Assembly (NCBI GenBank): GCA_045801465.1
Contig: JBJMSU010000036.1
Coordinates: 1 to 13,527, forward strand
Direction: 5' to 3'
DNA from: DATFWC01 sp045801465
GTDB lineage: Bacteria; Pseudomonadota; Alphaproteobacteria; Rhizobiales; Xanthobacteraceae
DNA: 13,527 nt
The notes under the pieces are model-generated. The model worked only from the letters and a program-made list of their open reading frames with translations. It had not been told where the DNA came from and did not search any database. Position 1 is the stretch's first letter, and each line of letters starts with the position of its first letter. The translations under genes and the position numbers were made by a program. Positions 1 to 6,319 of this stretch are shown piece after piece.

Positions 1-218
1 CCGTGGCGGGTGGGGGACGCACTGGGCGCCGCGAAACCCGTCCCCCACCCGGCGCGCAAGAGCGCGCCACCCTCCCGCGCAAGCGGGGGAGGGATAAGAT
101 GTCCGAGCGCGTTGCAAAGCCGCGTATGCGCGGCAAGCAGGCAGAGGACGGGCAGCCCGGTTCTCCCGCCAGGCCGCGCCGGCTGCGTCGCCGCTATCAC
201 GGCAAGCGGGAGCGCTGA
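1..218 (+). CDS. C-terminal tail of an upstream gene, probably an RluB-like 23S rRNA pseudouridine synthase (partial)
   Basis: An open frame enters from the left edge and stops at the TGA at 216-218, which overlaps the ATG of rsmD (TGATG), a translational-coupling arrangement. The visible 71 or so residues are very rich in Arg, Lys, Gly and Pro and end in RRRYHGKRER. No catalytic motif is visible. In many Hyphomicrobiales an RluB-type pseudouridine synthase with a long, basic, low-complexity C-terminal tail sits directly upstream of rsmD, so that is the best guess, but it rests on context and composition only. Two palindromic repeats (7-51 and 70-93) are read in frame. The alternative is that this is non-coding repeat DNA that happens to be open; other frames are open here too, which lowers confidence. 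Confidence 0.45.
   Translation, partial: VAGGGRTGRRETRPPPGAQERATLPRKRGRDKMSERVAKPRMRGKQAEDGQPGSPARPRRLRRRYHGKRER
7..93. repeat. Palindromic repeat element with two hairpins
   Basis: The 12-bp arm cgggtgggggac at 7-18 is inverted perfectly at 40-51. A second hairpin has arms ccctccc (70-76) and gggaggg (87-93). Between them lies a short GCGCGC-type dyad. On the - strand the order (CCCTCCC hairpin, GGCGCGC dyad, GGGTGGGGGA) resembles the element at 4151-4201, so both are probably members of one dispersed family. This copy lies inside the likely 3' end of the upstream coding region. Confidence 0.7.
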
Positions 219-775
219 TGCGCATCGTCGGCGGGCGCTTGCGCGGGCGCAGCTTGCAGGCACCGGCCTCGGCGGCGATCCGGCCGACCGCCGACCGCCT
301 GCGCGAGTCCGTGTTCAACATCCTGATGCACGCCTATGGCGATCCGGTGAGCGGCGCGCGCGTGCTCGACCTTTACGCCGGCACCGGGGCGCTGGCGCTC
401 GAGGCGATCTCGCGCGGCGCCGCCTTCGCGCTGTTCGTCGATGACGGGGCAGAGGCGCGCGCGCTCATCCGCGCCAACGTGGAAGCGCTCGGCCTCGGCG
501 GCGTCACCCGCATCTTCCGCCGCGATGCCGCAAAGCTTGGGCCCGCGCACCCGGTCGAGCCGTTCTCCCTCGCCTTTCTCGATCCGCCGTACGGCAAGGG
601 CTTGGCCGAGCCGGCGCTCGTCTCCGCGCGCGACGGCGGCTGGCTCCTGCCCGATGCCTTGGTGGTGGTCGAAGAGGCGGCCGATGCCGGCTTTGCGCCG
701 CCGCACGGCTTCACCGCGCTCGAGCGCCGCCGCTATGACGATACCGAGGTGATTTTTCTGCGCTTAAAGGATTGA
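218..775 (+). CDS. rsmD: 16S rRNA (guanine-966-N2)-methyltransferase RsmD
   Basis: RsmD transfers a methyl group from S-adenosylmethionine to N2 of G966 of 16S rRNA in the assembling small ribosomal subunit, in the cytoplasm. The 185-residue product has the family's N-terminus (MRIVGGRLRGRSL), then IRPTADRLRESVFNIL at about 21-36. The SAM-binding motif I follows as DLYAGTGALALEA at 51-63, and the N6/N2-methylase catalytic motif DPPYGKG at 122-128. Length is normal for the family. The start is fixed by the canonical N-terminus and by the TGATG overlap with the upstream frame, which suggests coupled translation. The gene converges on the Bug-type gene at 953. A large palindromic element begins 8 bp after the stop and may help end transcription from both sides (inference). 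Confidence 0.97.
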   Translation: MRIVGGRLRGRSLQAPASAAIRPTADRLRESVFNILMHAYGDPVSGARVLDLYAGTGALALEAISRGAAFALFVDDGAEARALIRANVEALGLGGVTRIFRRDAAKLGPAHPVEPFSLAFLDPPYGKGLAEPALVSARDGGWLLPDALVVVEEAADAGFAPPHGFTALERRRYDDTEVIFLRLKD

Positions 776-782
776 GCAGGCG

Positions 783-948
783 ACTCGTGTCCCGGATGCG
801 GTGCAGCGCGAAGCTCTTGCGTAGCGGTGCACCGCTGGTCCGGGACCGCACAGGAGTTTGTGCGATCCCGGGTCTGCAGCGCACCACTCCGCTTTGCTAC
901 GTGCTGCGCTGCCCCTCGCCGCTGGGGCGGCTCGCCCGGGACACGGGT
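783..948. repeat. Dispersed palindromic element, copy A
   Basis: The ends are inverted repeats: actcgtgtcccgg at 783-795 and ccgggacacgggt at 936-948, matching at 12 of 13 positions. An internal dyad joins gtcccgg (789-795) with ccgggac (840-846). The right half carries tcccgggtctgcagcgcacc and the following eight bases (866-893), identical to 2141-2168 in the same orientation. The element fills the gap between the convergent rsmD and Bug genes. No open frame here is believable. Confidence 0.8.
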
Positions 949-952
949 AGTC

Positions 953-1930
953 TCAATCCGTGGTGATGCCGGCGGTGACGATCACCTTGCGCCAGCGCTC
1001 GATATCTTCCGCGAGGAGCTTGGCGAGATACTCGGGGCTGCGCTTCTCCGGCGGCATGATTTCGAGGCCGAGCTCTTCGAGCCGCGCGCGCACGGCCTGA
1101 TTGTCGAGCATGTCGCGCATCGCCCTGTTGAGCTTGCGCACGATCGGCTCGGGCGTCCCCTTGGGCAGGAAGAAGGCGTTCCACACGCTCGCCTCGACCC
1201 CGGGGAGCCCCTGCTCGCCGGTGGTCGCCAAATCCGGGATGATCGGCACGCGCTTTTCCGCCAGCACGGCGATGCCTTTCACCGCCCCGGCCTTGGCCTG
1301 CTGCGCCCCGGTCTGGATCGTGTCGCACATATAGTCGAGGCGCCCGCCGATCAGGTCCTGCATCACCGGGCCGGCGCCGCGATAGGGGACATGCGTGACC
1401 TCGACCCCGATCGCCATGTTCAACAGCACGCAGGGCAGGTGGGTGCCGGCGCCGACGCCGGCCGAGCCGAACTGCACCTTGCTCTGGTTCGCCTTCACGT
1501 AGGCGATGAACTCCTGCAGGTTGTTGGCCGGCAGATCCTTGCGGGCGATCAGGATGCGCGGCGAGTCGGACACCACGCCGACTGGCTCGAAGTCGGTGAG
1601 AGAGTTGTAGGGCGGCTTCTTCGACAACGACTGGCTGAAGGCGTGCGTGCCGCTGTTGCCGATCAGCATCGTGTAGCCGTCGGGCGCCGCCTTGGCGACG
1701 CGCAGCGAGCCGGTCGTGCCGGCCGCCGCGCCGACGTTCTCGATGACGATCGTCTGGCCGAGAAGCTCGCCCATGTGCTGTGCCTGCAGCCGCGCGCTCA
1801 CGTCGACGCCGCCGCCGGCTGCGAACGGAACGACGAGCGTGATCGGCCGCGTCGGCCACTCTTCGGCGTGCGCCGCGGCGGCAAACGCGACGAGGAAAGC
1901 CGAGGCAATAACGGTGCGGATGCAGAGCAT
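953..1930 (-). CDS. Bug-family (TctC-like) periplasmic solute-binding protein
   Basis: This is a periplasmic binding protein of the Bug family, the extracytoplasmic receptors of tripartite tricarboxylate transporters; ligands are usually carboxylates, and this one cannot be specified from sequence. The 325-residue precursor has a signal peptide (residues 1-22, cleavage predicted at AHA/EE). Family landmarks follow: WPTRPITLVVPFAAGGGVD (about 25-43), AAPDGYTMLIGNS (81-93), THVPYRGAGPVMQDLIGGRLDY (179-200) and LPKGTP (255-260). Two cysteines (167 and 202) could pair in the periplasm. The ATG at 1930 is chosen because AAGGAG lies six bases upstream and the signal peptide begins there; an in-frame ATG at 2005 would add 25 residues before the signal peptide. 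No membrane subunits (TctA/TctB) are nearby, as is usual for orphan Bug genes. It is flanked by repeat elements on both sides. Confidence 0.95.
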   Translation of the reverse strand: MLCIRTVIASAFLVAFAAAAHAEEWPTRPITLVVPFAAGGGVDVSARLQAQHMGELLGQTIVIENVGAAAGTTGSLRVAKAAPDGYTMLIGNSGTHAFSQSLSKKPPYNSLTDFEPVGVVSDSPRILIARKDLPANNLQEFIAYVKANQSKVQFGSAGVGAGTHLPCVLLNMAIGVEVTHVPYRGAGPVMQDLIGGRLDYMCDTIQTGAQQAKAGAVKGIAVLAEKRVPIIPDLATTGEQGLPGVEASVWNAFFLPKGTPEPIVRKLNRAMRDMLDNQAVRARLEELGLEIMPPEKRSPEYLAKLLAEDIERWRKVIVTAGITTD

Positions 1931-1959
1931 GGAGTTCTCCTTGCGCCAACTTTCGCAAG
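1931..1959 (-). promoter_or_regulatory. Ribosome binding site and hairpin of the Bug-type gene
   Basis: Read on the - strand, a perfect 6-bp inverted repeat (CTTGCG, 8-base loop AAAGTTGG, CGCAAG; + strand 1940-1959) runs straight into the Shine-Dalgarno AAGGAG, which ends six bases before the ATG at 1930. The 3' arm shares its last bases with the Shine-Dalgarno, so folding could partly mask it. The ribosome site is clear; a regulatory role for the hairpin is inference. Confidence 0.5.
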
Positions 1960-2046
1960 CGGCGCAGGCGGGATCAAGAGCACGAGGCCGCGCCGATCGC
2001 TGCACCTCGCCGCAGCGTTGGCGGGGCTATTGTTGATGCATTTCGG

Positions 2047-2201
2047 TTGTCATTCCGGACGCCCCCGGCTTGATCCGGGGGGAGCCGATCCGGGACGTAC
2101 CCCGGCATTCGAAATGAGCTCGAGGCGGGGGATCCTTGAGTCCCGGGTCTGCAGCGCACCACTCCGCTACGCTCCGTGCTGCGCTGCGCCCGGGATGACA
2201 A
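2047..2201. repeat. Dispersed palindromic element, copy B
   Basis: Terminal inverted repeats are ttgtcattccgg (2047-2058) and ccgggatgacaa (2190-2201), 11 of 12 matching. A strong internal hairpin joins 2141-2159 with about 2176-2195. The 28 bases 2141-2168 are identical to 866-893 of copy A. The element occupies most of the 288-bp gap between the mutL stop and the Bug start. Lying 18 bases past the mutL stop, it could also act as a 3' end structure for that transcript. No transposase or gene lies inside. Confidence 0.8.
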
Positions 2202-2218
2202 TCGAGGGGTTGCGTTGC

Positions 2219-4021
2219 TTATCGGCGGCCGAACAGGCGCTCGATATCCGAGAGCTTCAGTTCCACGTAGGTCGGCCGCCCGTGATTGCACTGGCCGGAA
2301 TTGGGCGTCGCCTCCATCTCGCGCAGCAGCGCATTCATCTCCTCCGGCTTGAGGCGGCGGCCGGCGCGCACCGAGCCATGGCACGCCATGGTGGCGGCGA
2401 CATGCATGAGCCGGCGTTCGAGCGGCAACGACTCGTCCCACTCCGCCAGGTGATCGGCGAGGTCGCGCACCAGTCCGCCGGCGTCGATGGCGCCGAGCAG
2501 CGCCGGGGTCTCGCTCACCGCCACCGCGCCCGGGCCGAACGGCTCGACCACGACGCCGTAGCGGGCGAGCGCCTCGGCGCGCGCCGTGAGGCGCTCCACG
2601 TCGGCTGCCTCGAGCTCGACGATCTCCGGGATCAGCAGGATCTGACGTTCGATGCCGTTTCGCTCCCAGGCCGCCTTGAGGCGCTCGTAGACGAGCCGCT
2701 CGTGCGCCGCGTGCTGGTCGACGATGACCACGCCGTCGCGCGTCTGCGCCACGATATAGGTCTCGTGCACCTGCGCCCGCGCCGCTCCGAGCGGCCGGTC
2801 GACGAGATCGGCTGCGGCCTCCGCGACGGCAATGTGGGCGTCGACCGACGGCGGCCCGACGTCGAAGGCCGCCTGCGTGTCCTCGGCCACGGCCGCGGCA
2901 CCGCCGTTCCATGGACTCGCCATCGGCCGCGCCGGCGAGCCGCGCCAGTCCCATTGGGCCGGCCTTGCGGCGGCGGGCCGGAACGCCGCCACCGTCGCGC
3001 TGCCGCCGGTCGTGGCGGCACGGCGGCCTTCGCGTGCAAGTCCCTCCTGCAACGCGCGCACTACCAGCGCCCGCACCAGCCCGGCGTCGCGGAAGCGCAC
3101 CTCGGTCTTGGCCGGATGTACGTTGACGTCGACCTCGCGCGGATCGAGCGTCACGAACAGCGCCACGATCGGGTGGCGATCGCGCGGCAGATAGTCGGCG
3201 TAAGCGGCACGCACCGCACCGAGGAGGAGCTTGTCGCGCACCGGCCGGCCGTTGACGAACAGATATTGGGCGAGCGCGTTGCCGCGGGTGAACGTCGGCA
3301 GCGCGGCGTAACCGTCGAGACTCAACCCTTCGCGCCCGCCGGCGATCGCGAGTGCGTTGGCGCGGAACTCAGGGCCGAGCACATCGCCGAGGCGCGCCAG
3401 GCGGCCCACTGCGCCCGGCATCGCGGCGGCCCAGGTCACCGGCGCGCGCGCCTCGCCGGCGAGCGTGAAGGCGACGTCGGGGCGGCTCATGGCGAGGCGG
3501 CGCACCACGTCGCGCACGGCTTCGCTCTCGGCGCGCTCGGATTTTAAAAACTTGAGGCGCGCCGGCGTGGCATAGAAAAGGTCGCGCACCTCGACCCGCG
3601 TGCCTTCGCCCAGCGCCGCCGGCTTCACCTCCGATTTGGCGCCGCCGTCGACCGCAATCGCCCAGGCGTGCGGCTCGGCCGCGTGCCGCGTCGCGATTGT
3701 CAGATGCGCCACCGCGCCGATCGAGGGGAGGGCCTCGCCGCGGAAGCCGAGCGTGCGGATCGCGAGCAGGTCGTCATCGGGGAGCTTCGAGGTGGCGTGG
3801 CGCTCGACCGAAAGCTTAAGGTCGGCGCGCGTCATGCCGGCGCCGTCGTCGCTGACGCGGATGAGGCGCCGGCCGCCGCCATCGGTGAGCACGTCGATGC
3901 GCCGCGCGCCGGCGTCGAGCGCGTTCTCGATCAGCTCCTTGACCACGCTCGCCGGGCGCTCGACCACCTCGCCCGCGGCGATGCGGTTGACGATCGCTTC
4001 GGTGAGCTGGCGGACCGGCAT
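2219..4021 (-). CDS. mutL: DNA mismatch repair endonuclease MutL
   Basis: MutL links mismatch recognition by MutS to strand incision. The 600-residue protein has the GHKL ATPase motifs in order: NRIAAGEVVERPASVVKELI (12-31) with ENALDAG (32-38), DDGAGM (58-63), ERHATSKL (73-80), TLGFRGEALPSI (90-101), GTRVEVRDLFYATPARLKF (140-158) and DVNVHPAKTEVRF (298-310). A low-complexity Ala/Pro/Arg linker covers about 330-415. The C-terminal dimerisation/nuclease domain carries DQHAAHERLVYE (435-446), an exact match to the DQHA(X)2E(X)4E endonuclease motif, plus ACHGSVRAG (546-554) and CNHGRPT (578-584), the zinc-site region, with Cys and His kept. It therefore should nick DNA itself, as in bacteria without MutH. 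The start follows the family N-terminus; the Shine-Dalgarno is weak. Three GANTC sites lie just upstream. Confidence 0.98.
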   Translation of the reverse strand: MPVRQLTEAIVNRIAAGEVVERPASVVKELIENALDAGARRIDVLTDGGGRRLIRVSDDGAGMTRADLKLSVERHATSKLPDDDLLAIRTLGFRGEALPSIGAVAHLTIATRHAAEPHAWAIAVDGGAKSEVKPAALGEGTRVEVRDLFYATPARLKFLKSERAESEAVRDVVRRLAMSRPDVAFTLAGEARAPVTWAAAMPGAVGRLARLGDVLGPEFRANALAIAGGREGLSLDGYAALPTFTRGNALAQYLFVNGRPVRDKLLLGAVRAAYADYLPRDRHPIVALFVTLDPREVDVNVHPAKTEVRFRDAGLVRALVVRALQEGLAREGRRAATTGGSATVAAFRPAAARPAQWDWRGSPARPMASPWNGGAAAVAEDTQAAFDVGPPSVDAHIAVAEAAADLVDRPLGAARAQVHETYIVAQTRDGVVIVDQHAAHERLVYERLKAAWERNGIERQILLIPEIVELEAADVERLTARAEALARYGVVVEPFGPGAVAVSETPALLGAIDAGGLVRDLADHLAEWDESLPLERRLMHVAATMACHGSVRAGRRLKPEEMNALLREMEATPNSGQCNHGRPTYVELKLSDIERLFGRR

Positions 4022-4025
4022 GGAC

Positions 4026-4053
4026 GAATCCGATTCGAGAACGACGCCGAGTC
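4026..4053. promoter_or_regulatory. Cluster of three GANTC (CcrM-type) methylation sites upstream of mutL
   Basis: GAATC at 4026-4030, GATTC at 4032-4036 and GAGTC at 4049-4053 all match GANTC, the target of the alphaproteobacterial cell-cycle methylase CcrM. The first two form the dyad GAATCCGATTC, starting five bases before the mutL ATG. Two more sites lie upstream at 4202-4206 and 4301-4305. The sites are seen directly; a role in mutL control is inference. Confidence 0.45.
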
Positions 4054-4150
4054 TAGCCGTGCGCGCGAGCGACCGCGAGAGGCGTCTCCATCAAGGCAAG
4101 ATCTCGATGCCGAGGCCGTTGAGGGTACGCGAGGCCGTGCAGCTCGCTCC

Positions 4151-4283
4151 ACCTCTCCGGGATGGGGAGAGGTCGGCGCGCGCAGCGCGCCGGGTGAGGG
4201 GGAATCAATTCATCGATAATGCTTCACCCCTCACCCTGAGCAACCGGGGACGTGGGTACCCTCTGCCCACCGGGGAGAGGGAG
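4151..4283. repeat. Composite palindromic repeat between mutL and arfB
   Basis: It comprises hairpin acctctcc/ggagaggt (4151-4158 and 4166-4173), then the GC hairpin cggcgcgc/gcgcgccg (4174-4181 and 4185-4192), then ggtgagggg (about 4193-4202) inverted as cccctcacc (4227-4235). A further C/G-rich arm, ending in ggggagaggg near 4272-4281, mirrors the left end. This is typical of intergenic palindromes in Hyphomicrobiales. It occupies about half of the 287-bp gap 4022-4308, which otherwise holds only the GANTC cluster and no gene. Confidence 0.75.
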
Positions 4284-4308
4284 CGCGCCGAGTTCGCGGC
4301 GAGTCCCG

Positions 4309-4731
4309 CTATTCCGGCGGCGGCTTCGCCTGGCGCAGGCTCTTGATGGTGGAGCGCCGTTTTTTGCCTTCGAGACGGCGCGCGCGGGCGGCGGCCGTGG
4401 GCCGCGTCGGCCGCCGCGGCGTGGGCGCGATGGCGGCGCGGCTGATGAGGTCGATCAGGCGCGCCAGCGCATCATCGCGGTTGCGCTCCTGCGTGCGGTG
4501 GCGCTGCGCCGTGATGACGAGCACGCCCTCCTTGGTGAGGCGCTTGCCGGCGAGCCGCGCCAGCCGCGCCCGCACCGCATCGGTGAGCGCGGGCGAGTGC
4601 CGCACGTCGAAGCGCAGCTGCACCGCGGTCGAGAGCTTGTTGACGTTCTGCCCGCCCGGTCCCGAGGCGCGGATGAAGCTCTCCTCGATCTCGCGCTCGT
4701 CGATGGCGATCGTCTCGGTGATGCGGATCAT
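4309..4731 (-). CDS. arfB: Peptidyl-tRNA hydrolase ArfB (alternative ribosome-rescue factor B)
   Basis: ArfB frees ribosomes stalled on mRNAs without a stop codon by hydrolysing the peptidyl-tRNA in the P site. The 140-residue product is a stand-alone catalytic domain of the release-factor type, with the GGQ loop in the sequence RASGPGGQNVNKLSTAVQLR (21-40; GGQ at 26-28). The codon-recognition domains of RF1/RF2 are absent. It ends in a long basic tail (about 104-135, many Arg/Lys, ending RRSTIKSLRQAKPPPE), which in this family inserts into the empty mRNA channel. Length and architecture match E. coli YaeJ. GAGG lies four bases before the ATG. The gene stands 111 bp after pgi and 287 bp before mutL, so its operon membership is unclear. 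Confidence 0.96.
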   Translation of the reverse strand: MIRITETIAIDEREIEESFIRASGPGGQNVNKLSTAVQLRFDVRHSPALTDAVRARLARLAGKRLTKEGVLVITAQRHRTQERNRDDALARLIDLISRAAIAPTPRRPTRPTAAARARRLEGKKRRSTIKSLRQAKPPPE

Positions 4732-4821
4732 GGGCCTCGTCCGGGGCGCGCGCCGTTCCAGTGCGCGAGCCCAACCATCACCGCCCGTCTTGGCAATGAT
4801 TGCAAGGGTACCTGTGGGTAA

Positions 4822-4835
4822 CGGTCCTTGGACCG
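4822..4835 (-). terminator. Short palindrome just after the pgi stop codon
   Basis: cggtcc, two bases, ggaccg: a compact dyad (effectively a 5-bp stem with a 4-base loop) beginning eight bases past the pgi stop. No T-run follows on the - strand, so at most it is a weak or non-classical 3' end. The rest of the 111-bp gap to arfB shows nothing else. Confidence 0.2.
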
Positions 4836-4842
4836 CCGTGAC

Positions 4843-6177
4843 CTAAGCGGCGCCTTCGGCCAGGTACTGCTTCGCCAGCACCTTGCCTTCCTCCACTGCC
4901 GGCTGGTCGAAGGCGTCGACGCCGAGGAGGCGGGCCGCGATGATGGTCTCCAGCATGAAATGCATCAACAGCGCGCCGAGCGCGCGCTCGTCGAGCCGCG
5001 CAAGATGGATGGTGCGCACCGGACAGCCGTTCTTCGCCAAGGTTTCCGCCGTGGCGCGGCCCTGGGCGGCCACGAGATCGCCGATGGTCTTGTTGGCGAA
5101 CGTCGGCTCGCCGGCGAGCGCCGCCAGCTTGGGATCGATGCGCGGCCCGCGCCCGGCGCAGTCCACCGTGACAATGGTGAACAGCTTGTCGCGCGGGCCG
5201 GCGATGAAGAGCTGGAGCTGGCTGTGCTGGTCGACCGGGCCGAGCGCCGCCAGCGGCGTCGTGCCCTTGCCATCCTTGCCGAGCGACTCTGCCCACAGCT
5301 GCACGTACCACCGGGTGAAGCGCTCGAGCCGGTCCGCATAGGCCATGAGCACGGAGATAGGCTTGCCGCGCTCGGCGAGCGCAACCGCCAATGCTGCGCC
5401 GACTGCGGCAGGCACCTCGGCCGGCGCGGCCTTGTCCAGCACCGGCGCGAGCGCCGCGGCGGCGCCGGCGCGGACGGCGGCGATGTCGAGCCCGGCCACG
5501 GCCGCCGGCAGCAGCCCGACATTGGTGAGCACGGAAAAGCGGCCGCCAACGCCGGGATCATGATCGAGCAGCGGGATGTTATGGCGGGTCAGCAGCTCGC
5601 GCAGACCGTTTCGCTTGTTGCCCTTGAGGGGCTCGCTCAAGCCCAACACCAACTCCGGCAGCCTGGCGGCAAGGCCCGCCTGCTGCAACGCGCTTAAGGT
5701 CGCGATCGTCTGCATCAGCGTTTCGCCGGTGCCGCCCGATTTCGAGATGGCGACGAAGCGCGTGGTGGCGAGCGGCAGCCGCTCCAGCAACGTGCCGAAG
5801 GTTGCCGGGTCGAGATTGTCCATGAAGTGCAGGCGCGGCGGCGGGCGCAGCGCACCGGCGCCCGGCACGGCATGGTCGGTGAGTTGCGCCAGCGTCTGCC
5901 CGCCGAGACTGGAGCCGCCGGTCCCTAAGAGCACGATGTCGGTCGCGCCGTGGCCGAGCCGTCTGGCAACGTCGGAGAGCGCACCGAGGTCGCTGCGCGT
6001 CTCCGGCAGCCGCAGCAGCGCCAGCGTCCCGTCGCCATGCCGCGCGCGCAGCCACTCGAGCGCCTGTTGCGTGCGCGCCAGCATCGCCTTGAGCGCGTCC
6101 GCCGCAACCCCATGCGGACCGACGCGCTCGGCGCGCGCGTGCTCGATCGACTGGGAAAACGGCATGACCTCAGACAT
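4843..6177 (-). CDS. pgi: Glucose-6-phosphate isomerase
   Basis: This enzyme interconverts glucose 6-phosphate and fructose 6-phosphate in the cytoplasm, feeding the Entner-Doudoroff pathway and gluconeogenesis. The 444-residue protein is the short alphaproteobacterial type; E. coli PGI is about 550. Visible motifs are the first sugar-isomerase phosphate loop LLGTGGSSLGGQTL (83-96), ISKSGGTGETL (144-154), the PGI signature GVGGRFSVLTNVGLLP (209-224), WAESLGKDGKG (295-305) with the conserved Glu, DQHSQLQLFIAGP (316-328), and the second signature FDQPAVEEGK (423-432). The start is uncertain: ATG at 6177 is used, ATG at 6165 has GAGG close upstream, and the open frame extends to 6258 without family-like sequence. 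It sits between the M16 pair and arfB with gaps above 100 bp, so it probably has its own promoter. Confidence 0.96.
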   Translation of the reverse strand: MSEVMPFSQSIEHARAERVGPHGVAADALKAMLARTQQALEWLRARHGDGTLALLRLPETRSDLGALSDVARRLGHGATDIVLLGTGGSSLGGQTLAQLTDHAVPGAGALRPPPRLHFMDNLDPATFGTLLERLPLATTRFVAISKSGGTGETLMQTIATLSALQQAGLAARLPELVLGLSEPLKGNKRNGLRELLTRHNIPLLDHDPGVGGRFSVLTNVGLLPAAVAGLDIAAVRAGAAAALAPVLDKAAPAEVPAAVGAALAVALAERGKPISVLMAYADRLERFTRWYVQLWAESLGKDGKGTTPLAALGPVDQHSQLQLFIAGPRDKLFTIVTVDCAGRGPRIDPKLAALAGEPTFANKTIGDLVAAQGRATAETLAKNGCPVRTIHLARLDERALGALLMHFMLETIIAARLLGVDAFDQPAVEEGKVLAKQYLAEGAA

Positions 6178-6182
6178 CGCGT

Positions 6183-6228
6183 GGCTCGTCCTCGGCTCGT
6201 CCCCGCGCAGGCGGCGCGCCGGCGGGGA
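6183..6228 (-). promoter_or_regulatory. Leader of pgi: tandem 9-base repeat and GC hairpin
   Basis: ggctcgtcc occurs at 6183-6191 and again at 6194-6202, an 11-base period. Next to it tccccgc (6200-6206) pairs with gcgggga (6222-6228) around a core containing GGCGCGCC. These lie 6 to 51 bases upstream of the chosen pgi ATG, in the region that should be its leader. Structure is seen; function is not known. Confidence 0.3.
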
Positions 6229-6272
6229 GCCATGATCACAGGCCGTGCCGAAATTCAACGACGGTGTTCATG

Positions 6273-6310
6273 GTCCCGGCGCTCGGCAGCTTCATTGCCT
6301 CAGCCGGGAC
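6273..6310 (-). terminator. Hairpin downstream of the M16 pair
   Basis: gtcccggc (6273-6280) and gccgggac (6303-6310) form a perfect 8-bp inverted repeat with a 22-base loop, starting nine bases after the stop of the second M16 gene. No T-run follows, so it may be an mRNA-end or decay-blocking structure rather than a classical intrinsic terminator. Confidence 0.35.
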
Positions 6311-6319
6311 GGCGTATGC

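Noticed and set aside
783..2201. The repeat elements as insertion sequences or a composite transposon
   Set aside because: Neither element encodes a transposase and no target-site duplication could be made out; they are recorded as non-coding palindromic repeats only.
827..3547. A 906-codon open frame on the + strand opposite the Bug and mutL genes
   Set aside because: It runs antisense across two well-supported genes and the repeat element between them; its product has no recognisable motif and is the composition expected from reading GC-rich codons backward.
6178..6258. N-terminal extension of PGI from the ATG at 6258
   Set aside because: The 27 extra residues do not resemble PGI and are encoded by the structured leader; family-like sequence begins near 6177.
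6236..6271. Possible 11-residue leader peptide (MNTVVEFRHGL) on the - strand upstream of pgi
   Set aside because: No clear ribosome site, no attenuator-like run of codons, and an open frame this short is expected by chance.
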